From the NCBI GenBank assembly GCA_004335835.1, contig RWJK01001906.1, forward strand, positions 1-24,732: 24,732 bases of DNA, written 5' to 3'. The stretch comes from Scenedesmus sp. ARA3. Taxonomy: Eukaryota > Chlorophyta > Chlorophyceae > Sphaeropleales > Scenedesmaceae. The first letter of the stretch is position 1; every line of letters starts with the position of its first letter. Positions 10,078 to 20,408 of this stretch are shown here, piece by piece. The notes below the pieces were generated by a model that was not told where the DNA came from, did not search any database, and saw only the letters and a list, made by a program, of their open reading frames with translations. A program made the translations under genes and the position numbers.

Positions 10078-12425
10078 CTATTGCTGCTGTTGCTGCTGCT
10101 GCGGCAGCTGCTGCTGCTGCTGGGGCAGCTGCTGTTGCTGCTGAGGCAGCTGCTCAGCTTGCGACTGCTGCTGCGCATGCTCTTTCATCACAGCCAGGCC
10201 TGATGGACTGCGCGTGCACAGCTGCTGCAGCTGCTGCCACACTGGCTTGTATGTATTGCCGTACGCCTGCATTCCAAACAATAAAACATGCAGGAGATGC
10301 TGTCAGCACACATATCTAGCATGCAATGCATCAATTTTGCTGATGAGGGGGCAGCACACACTGATGACAATGCACAGCAGGTAACTCACATACTGCAGAT
10401 GTTCTGCACTAGGCCCCTGTCGATGTAAGTAAAGGCTGCAGGGCATGAGAGCGGCACTGCTCTGTTCACTTCAACAGCCCAACTGCACTCAAACTAGCTA
10501 TGCACCTGTAGTTTGAGGTCCACTCTCTGCTTGTGTGCGCTGCCCAGAAACACCCCAGGCTCAGTTGATGGATTTGACTTGTGGAACCTGGTGTTGGCGC
10601 CATCTACATGCAGGCTTGTCAATACTGTCAGTGCTGTGAGGTGTGCCAAGCCTCCTGCAGTGAAGCTGGGACTGCACCAGACTGCCAGCTCCTGCAAGCC
10701 TGCTGCAGCACACAGTTAAGCAGTTGCTGACTGTTAGTAGCAGGCAGGAAGTGTTGTGATGGCAGCAGCTGACCAGCTGTAACCACAGCCATATAAGTAT
10801 CTAACGGCAAGGCGCAAATGCTGTAGCACAGTAGCTTAGCGCTGTGCACCTCAAGATGCATACAAGTGAGGATCGCCAGCATGCGCTCTGCGGCAGCATA
10901 CTCACACACTCTAATCAAAACATCTCCCGGCGTAACTAGGCCACATATCACCAAGGGCGCACACAATGCATCTAAAGTCAGGTTCATGCGTACCTGTGAG
11001 CTTTGCCAGCACTTGCTCTGCTGCAGCATCATCACAGCCAGCACCCCCAATGCCCAGGTGTGTCAGCTCAGTCAGCTGCAGCAGCGGCGCCAGGTCACTT
11101 GCAGGAACACCCTCAGCTACAGCCAGCACCACAAGGTGCTGCAGCGCAGGGCAGCTGCGGCAAATCATTGCAGCATCGCCAGGGCTTAGCATCAAGCTGC
11201 TGGCTGCTAAGGCCAGCAGGCCCGACATGACTGATGGCGCTGTTCAAGTCCTTATCAATGCCAATTTGAAGCATCAGCAGGCCAGGCAGCAGCCGCCCAG
11301 TCCTGAACATGTGCCGTGGAGCTGCCGCTGCCATGTTGCAGCGTTCCAGGCTCAAGTACTTCAGGTGGCTGCTGGATGTCAGGGCCGCAAAGTCTGCTGG
11401 CGCTGCTGCACCTGTTAAAAATCCCAGATGCAGCCCCCGGAGCTGCTGCAGCTCTGGTATCACTGCAAGCACATCTTGCAGCTGCTCCTCTGCTTCAAAT
11501 CCCAGCATTGTCAGCTGCGTCATTCGCAACAGCGCAGCAGGCCTGAAGCCTTCCGCACGCTCCCATAGTATGAGCCGTTGCAGCACTGGCATCTGCCATG
11601 TGCTGTCTGTTGCACTGCAGCTAACTCTGCCGCTGCAGTTACCTAGCTCTGTCAAGCTTTTAGGCAGCTGCTTGAGCACCACTGGCTCATCTCGTGTTCT
11701 AACATCATACAGTGTTAGTTTCTGCAGCCGGCTGAGGCTGCTGGCAGCAGCAAACGCCGCCCCACCTAGCGGTTGCCGTTTGAATGCTTGCAGCTCGAGC
11801 TCCGTCAGCTGGCTGAGGTGTGCTAAGGTGTCACCCAGCCCTGCGCTGCTCATTGGGCCGCAGCCACCGTGAATGCACACTGGACAGGTTGGCTCAGCTA
11901 GCTGCAGCTGCAGTACCCGCAGCGCTGTCAGCGCAGTCAGGTAGCGCAGGCTGTCGCCCAGACCTGCATCACCGCAGTCCTCTAGCTGCAGGTGTGTCAG
12001 CTGCCTGCAAGCTGACAGCTGGCTGCTGCCGCCGCTGCTGGAGGCCGCCACGCCCTTGTTGTTGCTGCTGTTGGCTTCGACCAGGTTCAAAGATGACAGC
12101 CGCAAGCTGCGCAGCTGGCACAAGCTGCGCCAGGGCAAGCAACGAGCCGGCCTGCTGCAGCAGCAGTCAGCAGGGCCGTACCATCCCAGCCTTGCAGGCG
12201 CAGCTGTGTCAGGGAGCTGCTGCCATGCCTAGCCAGCCATGGTACCACTGCATCTGCCTGCTGCTGGTAGAACACTTTCACATCTAGCTCACTGGTCGCT
12301 GCCCCTGCTGCTGCCAGCAGTGCCCGGCACACCCGCGCACACCTCCATATGCAGTCGCATGGGTCCAGCCAGCGCAGAATCTGCACCAGCACTTCACCTG
12401 GTATGCTGCTTTGCAACTGCCCCAT
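10078..12425 (-). CDS. Gene C: F-box/leucine-rich-repeat protein with two apparent compensating frameshifts
   Basis: Exons: 10994-12425, 10506-10699, 10078-10266, with GT-AG introns and phases 1 and 0. The start chosen is the ATG at 12425-12423. It leads at once into an F-box (SSIPGEVLVQILRWLDPCDC, then WRCARVCRALL), the part that binds SKP1 in SCF ubiquitin ligases. About 11 LRR-like segments follow (LTHLQLEDCG, LTELELQAF, LKYLSLERCN, LQHLVVLAV, LTHLGIGGAG, LQELAVW), which normally select the substrate. The C-terminus is a Gln-rich tail with three LPQQQQQ-type units. The frame changes near 12137 and changes back near 11230; the F-box frame and the 3' frame are identical, while the LRR block between them (about 300 codons) is offset. 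No intron with usable splice sites explains either shift. Missing or extra single bases in the assembly are the likeliest cause; a pseudogene is possible. Confidence 0.7.
10858..10902 (-). repeat. Echo of the 3' edge of gene C exon 1
   Basis: Intron 1 of gene C contains a diverged copy of the end of exon 1: AAAERMLAILTC against AAAEQVLAKLTG in the true exon, which ends at 10994. The GT of the donor (GTACGC in the true exon) has become TGTATGC-like. Confidence 0.65.
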
Positions 12426-12455
12426 GTCGAGGCTCGGAGGCTGCAGCGCAGTGAA

Positions 12456-12456
<1 letters not shown>

Positions 12457-12515
<59 letters not shown>

Positions 12516-12565
12516 NNNNNNNNNNNNNNNNNNNNNNNNNNNNNNNNNNNNNNNNNNNNNNNNNN

Positions 12566-12623
<58 letters not shown>
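12457..12623 (-). repeat. CTG/CAG triplet tract with a 50-base assembly gap
   Basis: Uninterrupted CAG units (plus strand) run from 12457 to 12515, then exactly 50 N (12516-12565), then CAG units to 12623. The round gap length looks like a placeholder, so the true tract length is unknown. In the gene C transcript this would be a CUG run just 5' of the F-box start. It ends about 15 bp before a CGCTGCAG that could be an acceptor, so it may be an intron, a 5' UTR, or an N-terminal poly-Ala stretch (the F-box frame reads Ala through it). Confidence 0.9.
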
Positions 12624-12624
<1 letters not shown>

Positions 12625-12645
12625 GGCATGTGAGAGGTGCTGTAC

Positions 12646-12706
12646 CTGTGTTGATGCCCGAGCGCTGTGCTGCTTTAGCAGCTGTTATGCCTACCGCTGA
12701 TGCCAT
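12646..12706 (-). other. Possible upstream exon of gene C
   Basis: An ATG at 12706 starts MASAVGITAAKAAQRSGINT and ends at an ACACAG|GTACAG donor (exon edge 12646, phase 1). The only good acceptor before the F-box (edge 12440) needs phase 0, so the junction does not fit unless the unresolved triplet tract or another indel changes it. It may be the true N-terminus or 5' leader. Confidence 0.3.
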
Positions 12707-13014
12707 TTCCGTGTTCGGGTCGCGTCTTCAGGTCGGCACCGGGCGTGGTTGCTGTCTATCAAGCGCGAAGATCTGTGACTCAATGCCGCGCAGAGCAGGT
12801 TGAAGATCGGTCGCTCCTCAGCCTTTGGAAATGACAAAATTAGAGATAAATCAAGAAAACGTGACGTGCGTGTTCATTTGAACCCAAACATCTTGCGGCA
12901 AAATGAGCCCTGGTTAAACTGCTGTCACTTGCAGCCTCGTCTGTGGTGACGCCGCAGTTTCCGTGCTGATATGCTGGAACGGCACGTCGGTGGGGCTCCA
13001 AAGCAGTCCATTGA
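12707..13014. other. Upstream region of gene C
   Basis: About 300 bp between the possible gene C start and a minus-strand TGTAA at 13015-13019. No exon seen. The part at 12820-12900 is A/T-rich and is the likeliest place for promoter elements. Confidence 0.35.
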
Positions 13015-13019
13015 TTACA
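13015..13019 (-). terminator. Distal candidate TGTAA polyadenylation signal of gene D
   Basis: TGTAA on the minus strand, followed by TTGTAATC context. It is about 1.55 kb beyond the gene D stop; the nearer site at 14058-14062 is preferred. Confidence 0.3.
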
Positions 13020-14057
13020 ATGAATTCGACGCGCTGCTGCTTTCTTTGCAGCAACTCTGGATCACATGCTTGCACCTATGCTGTGCATTTGAAGGGTGAC
13101 GCAGCGCGACGCAATATCCATGGCATGCTGACTGCAAGCATGCGTGCTTCGAGTATCAGCGGCATGCATTGCAGCTCTGATACATGCCTGCAGCGTTCAA
13201 TCTGCCACCCCATTCACAGCAGGTTGCCAGTGACGTCAAGACAAGTTGCCAGCCTGGCCTGAGGAGCAGTTGCTGGATGCAGCACCATCACTTGCTGTAG
13301 ATATCATCCAAGCCTTGTCGTGGACAACCACTGCGGCACCACACAATGAATGGGGCGCAAGGCGCCCATTTGCTGCAGGTCGACCTGGGTGAGTGACACA
13401 CAAAGCTCAACGCTACTCAGTACACTTGTCATACTATATGTACATGCTGCTGCAACATGCTGCTCTGTTGTAAGCAGCAAACAACGAGCGGACATGCCAC
13501 AAACAAAACCACACAACCATTGATCCGAGGTCATTGCCAACACAGCTTGCCTGCTCTGAACCTTCCACCGGCGTTGCTGTGCATTGCTGGCTTCAACTGC
13601 CAAAGTTGGGGCACTGCACAAGCTGGCATACTGCAGTGCTGCTTGCCAGCTGTGACAGCGATCAATGGGGACACCACCAACACCATGATAGCCGGCTGTG
13701 TGGCGTGCAGCCAATCAACGCTGCAGCAACAACCAAATCAGCAATGCGCCCACAACACCCCTATCATGACTGCCTGCTGGCGCTGTGGCTACCACTGCAG
13801 ACATAGGTTGCGCAGCTACACACAAAGTATCCGACGCCTGACCTGCTGTTGTACAATCTGGCTGAAGCTGCTGCAGCTGTGCCACAAACCAATTCACACG
13901 CAATCCTGCTGGTGACGCCTGCAAGCTAGTGATGTGAGCATCACCGTTGTGCAACCTGCAGCAACTCCATCATATCACGTTTCCTGCAAGAGCCAGCTGG
14001 GGGCAGCACTTGCAGCTGCCTAGGGGTGCACACAGATGCCATCCGCCACGCCGGCAC
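13020..14057. other. Gene-free stretch between genes C and D
   Basis: About 1 kb with only short, compositionally unremarkable open frames on both strands and no recognisable domain. It is either the distal 3' UTR of gene D or intergenic sequence. Several GCATGC words cluster at 13120-13170. Confidence 0.4.
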
Positions 14058-14062
14058 TTACA
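14058..14062 (-). terminator. Proximal candidate TGTAA polyadenylation signal of gene D
   Basis: TGTAA on the minus strand, about 515 nt downstream of the gene D stop codon at 14574, a usual distance for a green-algal 3' UTR. Confidence 0.45.
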
Positions 14063-14079
14063 CGACCAGACCCCACCTG

Positions 14080-14260
14080 ACCACCACAACGCAACCACAA
14101 CATTACCACGACAATTGCCGCGCAGCTGTGGCTGCTTCAGGCAGATGCATCCGCCCAGCAGACATGTTTGCAAACAACCCCACCCAACCACCACAACACC
14201 GCCACGACACATGACCGACAATCGCCGCGCAGCTGTGGCTGCTGCAGACTGCACCACCGC
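14080..14260. repeat. 107-bp tandem dimer in the 3' region of gene D
   Basis: GCCGCGCAGCTGTGGCTGCT occurs at 14117 and again at 14224, each preceded by a CCACAAC/CCACGACA-rich stretch. The 107-bp step is in the same size class as the exon-edge arrays although no exon is involved. Confidence 0.75.
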
Positions 14261-14322
14261 AACATTTATGTTATACAGAGTTGAATTGACCAGGACCCGC
14301 CCAAGGAGCGCTAACCTAAATC

Positions 14323-14573
14323 ACCTCATTTTGAGGACCCAGCTTCAGGCGCCCCAGATGCTCCAGCTGCTGCATCACCCTGCCCAATTACGCTGCCACC
14401 GCCGCTGCTGCTTGCCACCACCCGCAGCTTTACCTTGATACCAATATGATCACTGGGGTACAGCGTGGCATCTTGTTGCGAGGGCTTGTCGCCAAACAGC
14501 TGTGCTGCAGTGACCAGCAGCCTAGGGCTTGCCATGCGTACACATAGTCAGCACAATGCGGCTCTCCCTCTAT
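14323..14573 (-). repeat. Duplicated terminal-exon segment of gene D in its 3' UTR
   Basis: About 250 bp directly downstream of the gene D stop repeats the end of exon 6, including ATLYPSDHIGIKVKLRVVAS and a Ser/Gly/Ala tail ending in its own stop. The TGA of gene D sits at the junction between the copies. The second copy has lost six bases or so near the TAC-CAG of the first copy, so its upstream part is out of frame (AWQALGCWS-like), while the downstream SDHIGIK part is intact. It looks like a decaying tandem duplicate. Confidence 0.88.
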
Positions 14574-14899
14574 TCAGGACCCAGCTTTAGGCTTTGCCGC
14601 TGCTCCAGCAGCAGCATCACCTTGTGCAGCGCTGCCACCGCCGCTGCTGCTGCTGCTTGCCACCACCCGCAGCTTTACCTTGATGCCAATGTGGTCACTG
14701 GGATACAGCGTGGCATCCTGTTCAGAGGGCTGATCACCGCACAGCTGTGCAGCAGTGACCAGCAGCTGGTAGCCTGGCGCCTGCCACGCATACACATAGT
14801 CAGCGCAATGTGGCTCGCCTTCGTCCATCAGAGGAGCTTGGATGCCTGATGGCCAGGTGTGGCTGGGCTCGGAGCCGTGGGCCGCCTGTTGCAGCAGCA

Positions 14900-14934
<35 letters not shown>

Positions 14935-15042
14935 CAGGATTAATGTAACATATCATGTTCAAACAGGAAATAGTCAGAGGGGCTTGGATGCCTGAGGGCC
15001 AGGTGTGGCTGGGCTCTGATCCGTGGGCTGCCTGTTTCAGCA

Positions 15043-15095
<53 letters not shown>

Positions 15096-18000
15096 GGTAT
15101 GGAAGCATGTTTAAAGACATGCAACGTTGAGTGCTGTCATTAGTAGGGCTTGGATGCCTGAGGGCCAGGTGTGGCTGGGTTCGGAATCGTGGGCTGCCTG
15201 TTGCAGCAGCAGCAGCAGGCACGGTTATTGTAACATGCTATAGACTGTGTCCATCGCACAACAATAGCAGGTGCTGCCAGCGCGGCACATCATCAGTAGG
15301 AGGCAACCAGACTGTCTCACAAGAAGTGCGAGCAGCTTTGAATTGCAACACGGCTCAGCGCTGTGTTGCAGGCGCACCTTGTGTGCCGACAGGAAGCCTG
15401 CCTCAGCCATGGCTGCATGCAGTGCCTCATCAGGTGGTGCATTGAGGTCCCCAGTCATCACGATGCCTGCGCAGCTGCCCTTCAGCGGCTCCATCCAGCC
15501 GCAAATTGCCTGCGTCATGTGACAATTACATAACAGTTGTGTAAAAAAGTTGTGACAGATGTGACAATTGTTGCCAGTCATCACGATGCCTGCGCAGCTG
15601 CCCTTCAGCGGCTCCATCCAGCCGCAAATTGCCTGCGTCATGTGACAATTACATAACAGTTGTGTAAAAAAGTTGTGACAGACGTGACAATTGTTGCCAG
15701 TCATCACGATGCCTGCGCAGCTGCCCCTGAGCGGCTCCATCCAAGCACAGATAGCCTGCAACGTGTAGCAGATGCGGCGCATTTGGCAGATGTGAGAATG
15801 TGAGCCGTGATTGAAGCATGGCACAGCATGGCTCAAGCAGTCTATCCAGCCGCAGGTGGCCTGCCAGATGTGCGGCGGTCACATGCACAGCGCTGCAAGT
15901 TCTGTGCAATGCTTTTGATATCAATTTTTTTTTGGTCTCAAACTATTAAGCACACCAGGTACGCTGCACTTGGACCCCAAGCCACACAGCTGCCACCCAC
16001 CTGAGCCTGCCGCTTGCGGATGTCTGCTGCTGCATGGTCCAGGTGCGTGTTGACCAGCCACACATACGCCACCTCACTGCTGCTGCTGCTGCTACTGAGG
16101 TGCTCTACTGCACTGCCGCTGCCATCAAATTGCTGCTGCTGCTGCTGTGGAGCTGTGCCCGGCGCTGGAGATAGCCGCAGCTGCACACAGACCCGTTGTG
16201 CTGCTCGGAAGTCCCCTAGTACCAACAGATCTGCTGCTGCTGCTGCCGCTTTGCTGCTGCTGCCGCCCCAGTTGCTACCCCAGCTGCTGGTGCCCCAGCC
16301 TCCACTGCTGCTGGCACTGCTGCAGCAGCCAGCGATGCTGCCTGCTAAGCCTGCAGCCTTACTGCTGCTGCTGCTGCTGCTGCTGGACTGCTGGTTGCTG
16401 CTTTGTGGTGGTTGAAGCTGTGCTGCTGGTAACCTGGTAGCTATGGAGTTGCCATAGAATGGTGCAATGGCCAGGTCCCTGTTGCAGGGAATATGAAAAA
16501 GCAAGGAGGAGAAGGAGTAAGGGATGGGCCTACATGCGACGCACACGGGACAATTGCAGACGGCTACCGCAGAGCAACCACCAAGTCATGCGCCATAAGC
16601 AACACTGCTCGCAACAACGTGACATTAAGCGTGGCAGCTGCCTGCAACTGCACTGCAGCTGCTGGTAGGCGTGACTCTGATCCAACACAGGTGTTGCACT
16701 ACACTGGCGCAGGACAGAGAAGATGCTATGTGCATTGCTGCTGCTGTGGCTGGCTGCTGCTGCTGTGGGTGGCTGTTGTGCGCATATATGTGCAGGCACA
16801 AGTCAGCGCCAACTGTCAGCACCACCTTTCAGCCACGCTCACCTGATCAGCCTGCTCCAGTTGCCTGCCAGCTGGTGCTGCTCCCGCCAGCCCTCCACAG
16901 ACTCAGGCAGCGACACCAGCAGCGAGCGCGTCCAGCTGCAGGCAGCAGCGTAAGGTACACTATGAAGTCATGAAACTGACACACAATCGGCTGCCACGGA
17001 AGGCAGCACTCCATGCGCAAAGGCCATATGTGACATGTCTTATACCGCGTGCTTCATGAGCCACTGGCATGCGAGCGTGATTAGGACCTCAGATTTATGT
17101 ACATGTGTTTTGCGGCATACATGATAATGTTTGATGCGTGATGGCCTGCTGCTGCTGCTGGTTACTAAAAGGCTGCTGGGTGACCACCATCCAGCTGCTG
17201 CGTCCTGCAGCCTCACCTGAACCGCAGCAGTGCCCTGATGCTGGACACGTAGGCAGCTCCCAGCAGGCTGCTGGCGCTTAAATGCTGCAGCGCCGCCCTG
17301 CACTCGTGCACGTGGTAGTCAGGGCCCAGCAGCTGCAGCTCCTGCTCAAACTCCCCTGCAAAAAGTAACATATGACATGTTACAACATTACGTTACAGGG
17401 CGTCATGAAGCAAGCACAGCGTGCAGAGGGGCCAGGCTGCGAGCTAGTCGCTGCAGCTGTTGGGTTCAATCACTTTCTATGAATGCATTTGGCACAAGGC
17501 TGTGCTACTATGTGAGGTGGAAGCGCATGCACCCAGTAGGCTAGCAGCTGCTGCTGTGCACATGGAATGCCTGCAGGTGCAATGCGTGCAGGTGCGATGC
17601 ATATGTGCATTGGAATGATGCTGCTGCGCTGCATACTGCTGCTGCAGCAGCTGTTACTACTGCTGGATTGGTCAAAGTTGCTGCTGAGACACCATACGCC
17701 AGCATGCACGGCACTTGCAAGACAGGCGCCTAGAAACCCTAGTTGGCGCCAGCACAGCACTGCTGTTCCTGCAAGCAAACCCCAACTCACCAGTGAGCAC
17801 CTCTTGAAAGCAGAACACATCTGCGTCTGCTTGTTTGAGGCACCGCCGCAGCAGCGGCGCCCGCTCGGGCCATCTGTCCATTATGCCGCGGATGTTGAAG
17901 GTCACAACCGACACTTCTGCTGCTGGGCCTGCGTTGACTGTCACCATGGCTCTGCGGGCTGAGCGCCTAGCTACCTGCCAGCGCCTAACCCCTTTTGCTG

Positions 18001-18406
18001 CTATGCCAACAGCTAGGCCTCCAACAGCAGCGCCAGAGACAGGGACTGAGGCAGCCAGCGAGGTAAGCTGAGCTGCAGCAGCAAAAACAGCAGCGGCGCC
18101 CCTAGCGGCACTCCAGGGAAGCACGCGCACTGCAGCTGCTGCTACGGCCTTCAGACGCCTGAACCGCGAACGTTTGCCTAGCCCTGGCGGTGCCGGAGCT
18201 GCTGCTGATTGCTGTTGCTGCTCTTGCTTCTGCTGTTGCTTCCTGGATGTCCCCCGGGTAGGTAGCAGCGCCCAGCGCTGACTGGTGAAGAAGACAGCTG
18301 GTGGCACCAACAACGGTGTAAGTACTTGATGGTGAACTTGCTTAGCTACTTGCTGAGCAGCGATCGCTACTACACGCCGGGCTATGACCCCAGTAGGGCC
18401 ACTCAT
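14574..18406 (-). CDS. Gene D: endonuclease/exonuclease/phosphatase (EEP) superfamily protein, 6 exons, 589 aa
   Basis: Exons: 17791-18406, 17217-17355, 16843-16935, 16001-16478, 15378-15509, 14574-14885; all GT-AG, phases 1,2,2,0,0, CDS 1770 bp. EEP landmarks appear in the right order: TFNIRG (Asn171), FCFQEV (Glu202), FYGNSIATR (290-298), NTHLDH (His428), GDLN (Asp463, Asn465) and SDHIGIK (Asp550, His551). These are the metal-binding and catalytic residues of the fold used by DNase I, sphingomyelinases, inositol 5-phosphatases and CCR4-type deadenylases. Nothing visible decides the substrate. Residues 1-160 are Ala/Arg/Gln-rich with hydrophobic Ala/Val stretches and may be a targeting or membrane region. 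Exon 4 carries a Ser/Ala/Gln low-complexity insertion of about 100 residues inside the catalytic fold. An in-frame TAA lies 14 nt before the ATG at 18406. The 5' neighbour is gene E. Confidence 0.85.
14886..15210 (-). repeat. Echo copies of the 5' edge of gene D exon 6, each behind a CTG tract
   Basis: The exon 6 start codes AAHGSEPSHTWPSGIQA. Two copies lie upstream in intron 5 with equivalent acceptor edges at 15031 and 15197 (true edge 14885; steps 146 and 166 bp). In each copy, and in the true exon, the acceptor is directly preceded on the minus strand by a run of CTG units (plus strand 14888-14933, 15034-15093, 15203-15218). The CTG run appears to serve as the pyrimidine-containing tract and is part of the duplicated unit; its length differs between copies, which explains the unequal steps. 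Confidence 0.9.
15451..15775 (-). repeat. 123-bp tandem array of the 5' edge of gene D exon 5
   Basis: Copies start at 15451, 15574 and 15697 (steps of exactly 123 bp). The first two are nearly identical over the full unit; the third diverges at its right end. Each contains 5'-exon sequence coding AICGWMEPLKGSCAGIVMTG preceded by a GCAG acceptor (edges 15509, 15632, 15755). The intron part codes NNCHVCHNFFTQLLCNCHMTQ without a stop, so the whole array is one open frame joined in phase to the true exon. No GT donor follows the exon part of the echoes. Confidence 0.93.
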
Positions 18407-18972
18407 CCGGACCCAAAGTGGTTAAGAGTTACAGACCCGCTGGTAAACTCTACTGTAACCAGTCTGTTGTTTCCTTTTGTCTTATGTGTTGTTGCCGCTA
18501 GTACCCTGGGGGTGCAATTGTGTCCTGTTTTTCTCGCACAGGCGCTGCTGGCATCACCAGGGCATATTCAACTAGGCAAGTGCCCAGCAGCAGAACCACC
18601 GCATGTATTTCATGGAAGTGGTTTCAGGTAGATCCGCAGTAGACAACTACAAGATTCAGCCGGTCCAACATTTGAGCTAGCGAACTCTGTACGTCATAGG
18701 CACGCATGCCAGACTCCTGCACTAGCGTTGCTTTCCAACTACGAACCAATGCTAATATACACTTCCAGTACCTTTGAATGTCTGGCTTTAGCACTCACAC
18801 TGCTGACACGAGGAAGGATACTACAACCCTAGTAGCCAGGACTGTTGGGGTGGGCACATTTTGCCTAAAATAGCACACGTACGGGCAAACGTCTGCAACT
18901 CAGGTCCAAAAATTGCCAAATATTTGCCACATCTGTACACTGCCGTTGCCATATGCACCAGCAGCACACACT
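18407..18972. other. Gap between genes D and E (3' UTR of E plus promoter of D)
   Basis: 566 bp without a supported exon in either strand. It must hold both the end of the gene E transcript and the promoter of gene D. Composition is less GC/CAG-rich than the coding flanks. Confidence 0.45.
18429..18433 (-). terminator. Candidate TGTAA polyadenylation signal of gene E
   Basis: TGTAA on the minus strand, about 540 nt after the gene E stop. It lies only some 23 nt before the ATG of gene D, so if used, gene E transcripts end at the gene D start. Either transcription units overlap here or another signal is used. Confidence 0.35.
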
Positions 18973-19607
18973 TCAAACCGCGCCAATGACAACTGGCAGC
19001 CTGAACTGCTGCTGATCATACCAGCTCTGCAGCTGGCTGCAGCTGCCCTCATCTAGCAACTGCTGCAGCGCCCGGCAGTAGCGGGCGTAAGCCTCACTGC
19101 TGCCTTGCTGTGCTACAGCCCAAACCTCGTACATGTCCCCTAAACCCCACCAGAGCGCCTGAACCTCAGGCGCCATGCCAGCATCTTCTGCATTGGCTGC
19201 CCAGCTTTGCAGTGTGGGCACCGCCACATCAGCACTTGACTTCCAACTGCCACTGCTGCTGCTGCTGCTGCTGCCACTTGCGCCTAATGACTGCTGCTGC
19301 TGCTGCTGCTGTTGCGCTGGGAGCCTTGCTGCCGTTCCAGTGTGCAGGCCAAAGGCTGCCGCAGCAGCTGCTGCATCAATTGGCGCAATCATGCTGCGCA
19401 TGCTCCTCCAGCGCCGCTGCTGCTGCCGCCGCAGCCGCGCTGCTGCTGCTGCCTGCTGCGCCTCCTGCCGCGCTGCTGCTGCCGCGCTTGCTGCTGCTGC
19501 TGCAGCATCCGACTGCTGCATGCCTGGGAAGTTGAAAGGGAAGCCATACTCTGCATCATCCAGCTGTTGCTTCTGCCTACCCTGCTGCACCTGCCGTTGC
19601 TGCGGTA

Positions 19608-19641
<34 letters not shown>

Positions 19642-20376
19642 TGCCAGTTGTCGTCTGCTCTTCTTGAAAGGGCTGTGCCACATTGCGGAAGCGCTAGCAG
19701 CCGAGGCAGCGGTATCTGGCGTATCCGGCTGCTGCTGCTGCTGCTGCAGCAGCTCGCTGCGTGCATATGGCACTGCATGGCCGTCCAGCACCACCCACTC
19801 TGTGTCACTTGCTGCTGACTCACCCGCACCAGCAGCAGCAGCAGCAGCAGCAGCACCACCAGTGCTTGCACGTGGTGACAGCGGCAGCGACATTGTCGAC
19901 TGGATGTGCACCTGGTTGGCAGCAGCAGCAGCGCCAGCACATGCTCTGCCGGCTGCTGAGGTAGCGGCAGCTGCAAATGTGACACGCCCAATGCCTGGCC
20001 GGCAAGAGCTCGACTGCACTTCAGTGGCAGCATCCCTGCTGCTGCTGCTATTGTTGACAGCTTCAGCAGCCTGGCTGCTGCCAGCTGCAGCAGCAGCAGT
20101 AGCAGGACTGCCAGCGTCACTCTGCCTCTCAATCTGCAGGATATCATTGAGGGGTGACATTGCAACACCTGCAGCCCTACTGCTGCCACTTGCACCCCCT
20201 GCCACAGAACTGCTGCCTGTGCCAGTCATACCGGCTCCCCGCATCACGACCCCGAGCGTCCCCCAAACCCTATCCGCTACACCCTGGGGTTCAGCACCAG
20301 GGCTGTGCGGCTGCGCCCCAGGAAACCCTAAACCGCTGGCATGGCTGCTGCTGGGTGGTGCAGTGGAGACCGACAG

Positions 20377-20408
<32 letters not shown>

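Noticed and set aside
15225..15836. 203-aa minus-strand open frame as a separate gene
   Set aside because: It is exon 5 of gene D read through its in-frame echo array and both neighbouring introns; only 15378-15509 has fitting splice edges on both sides.
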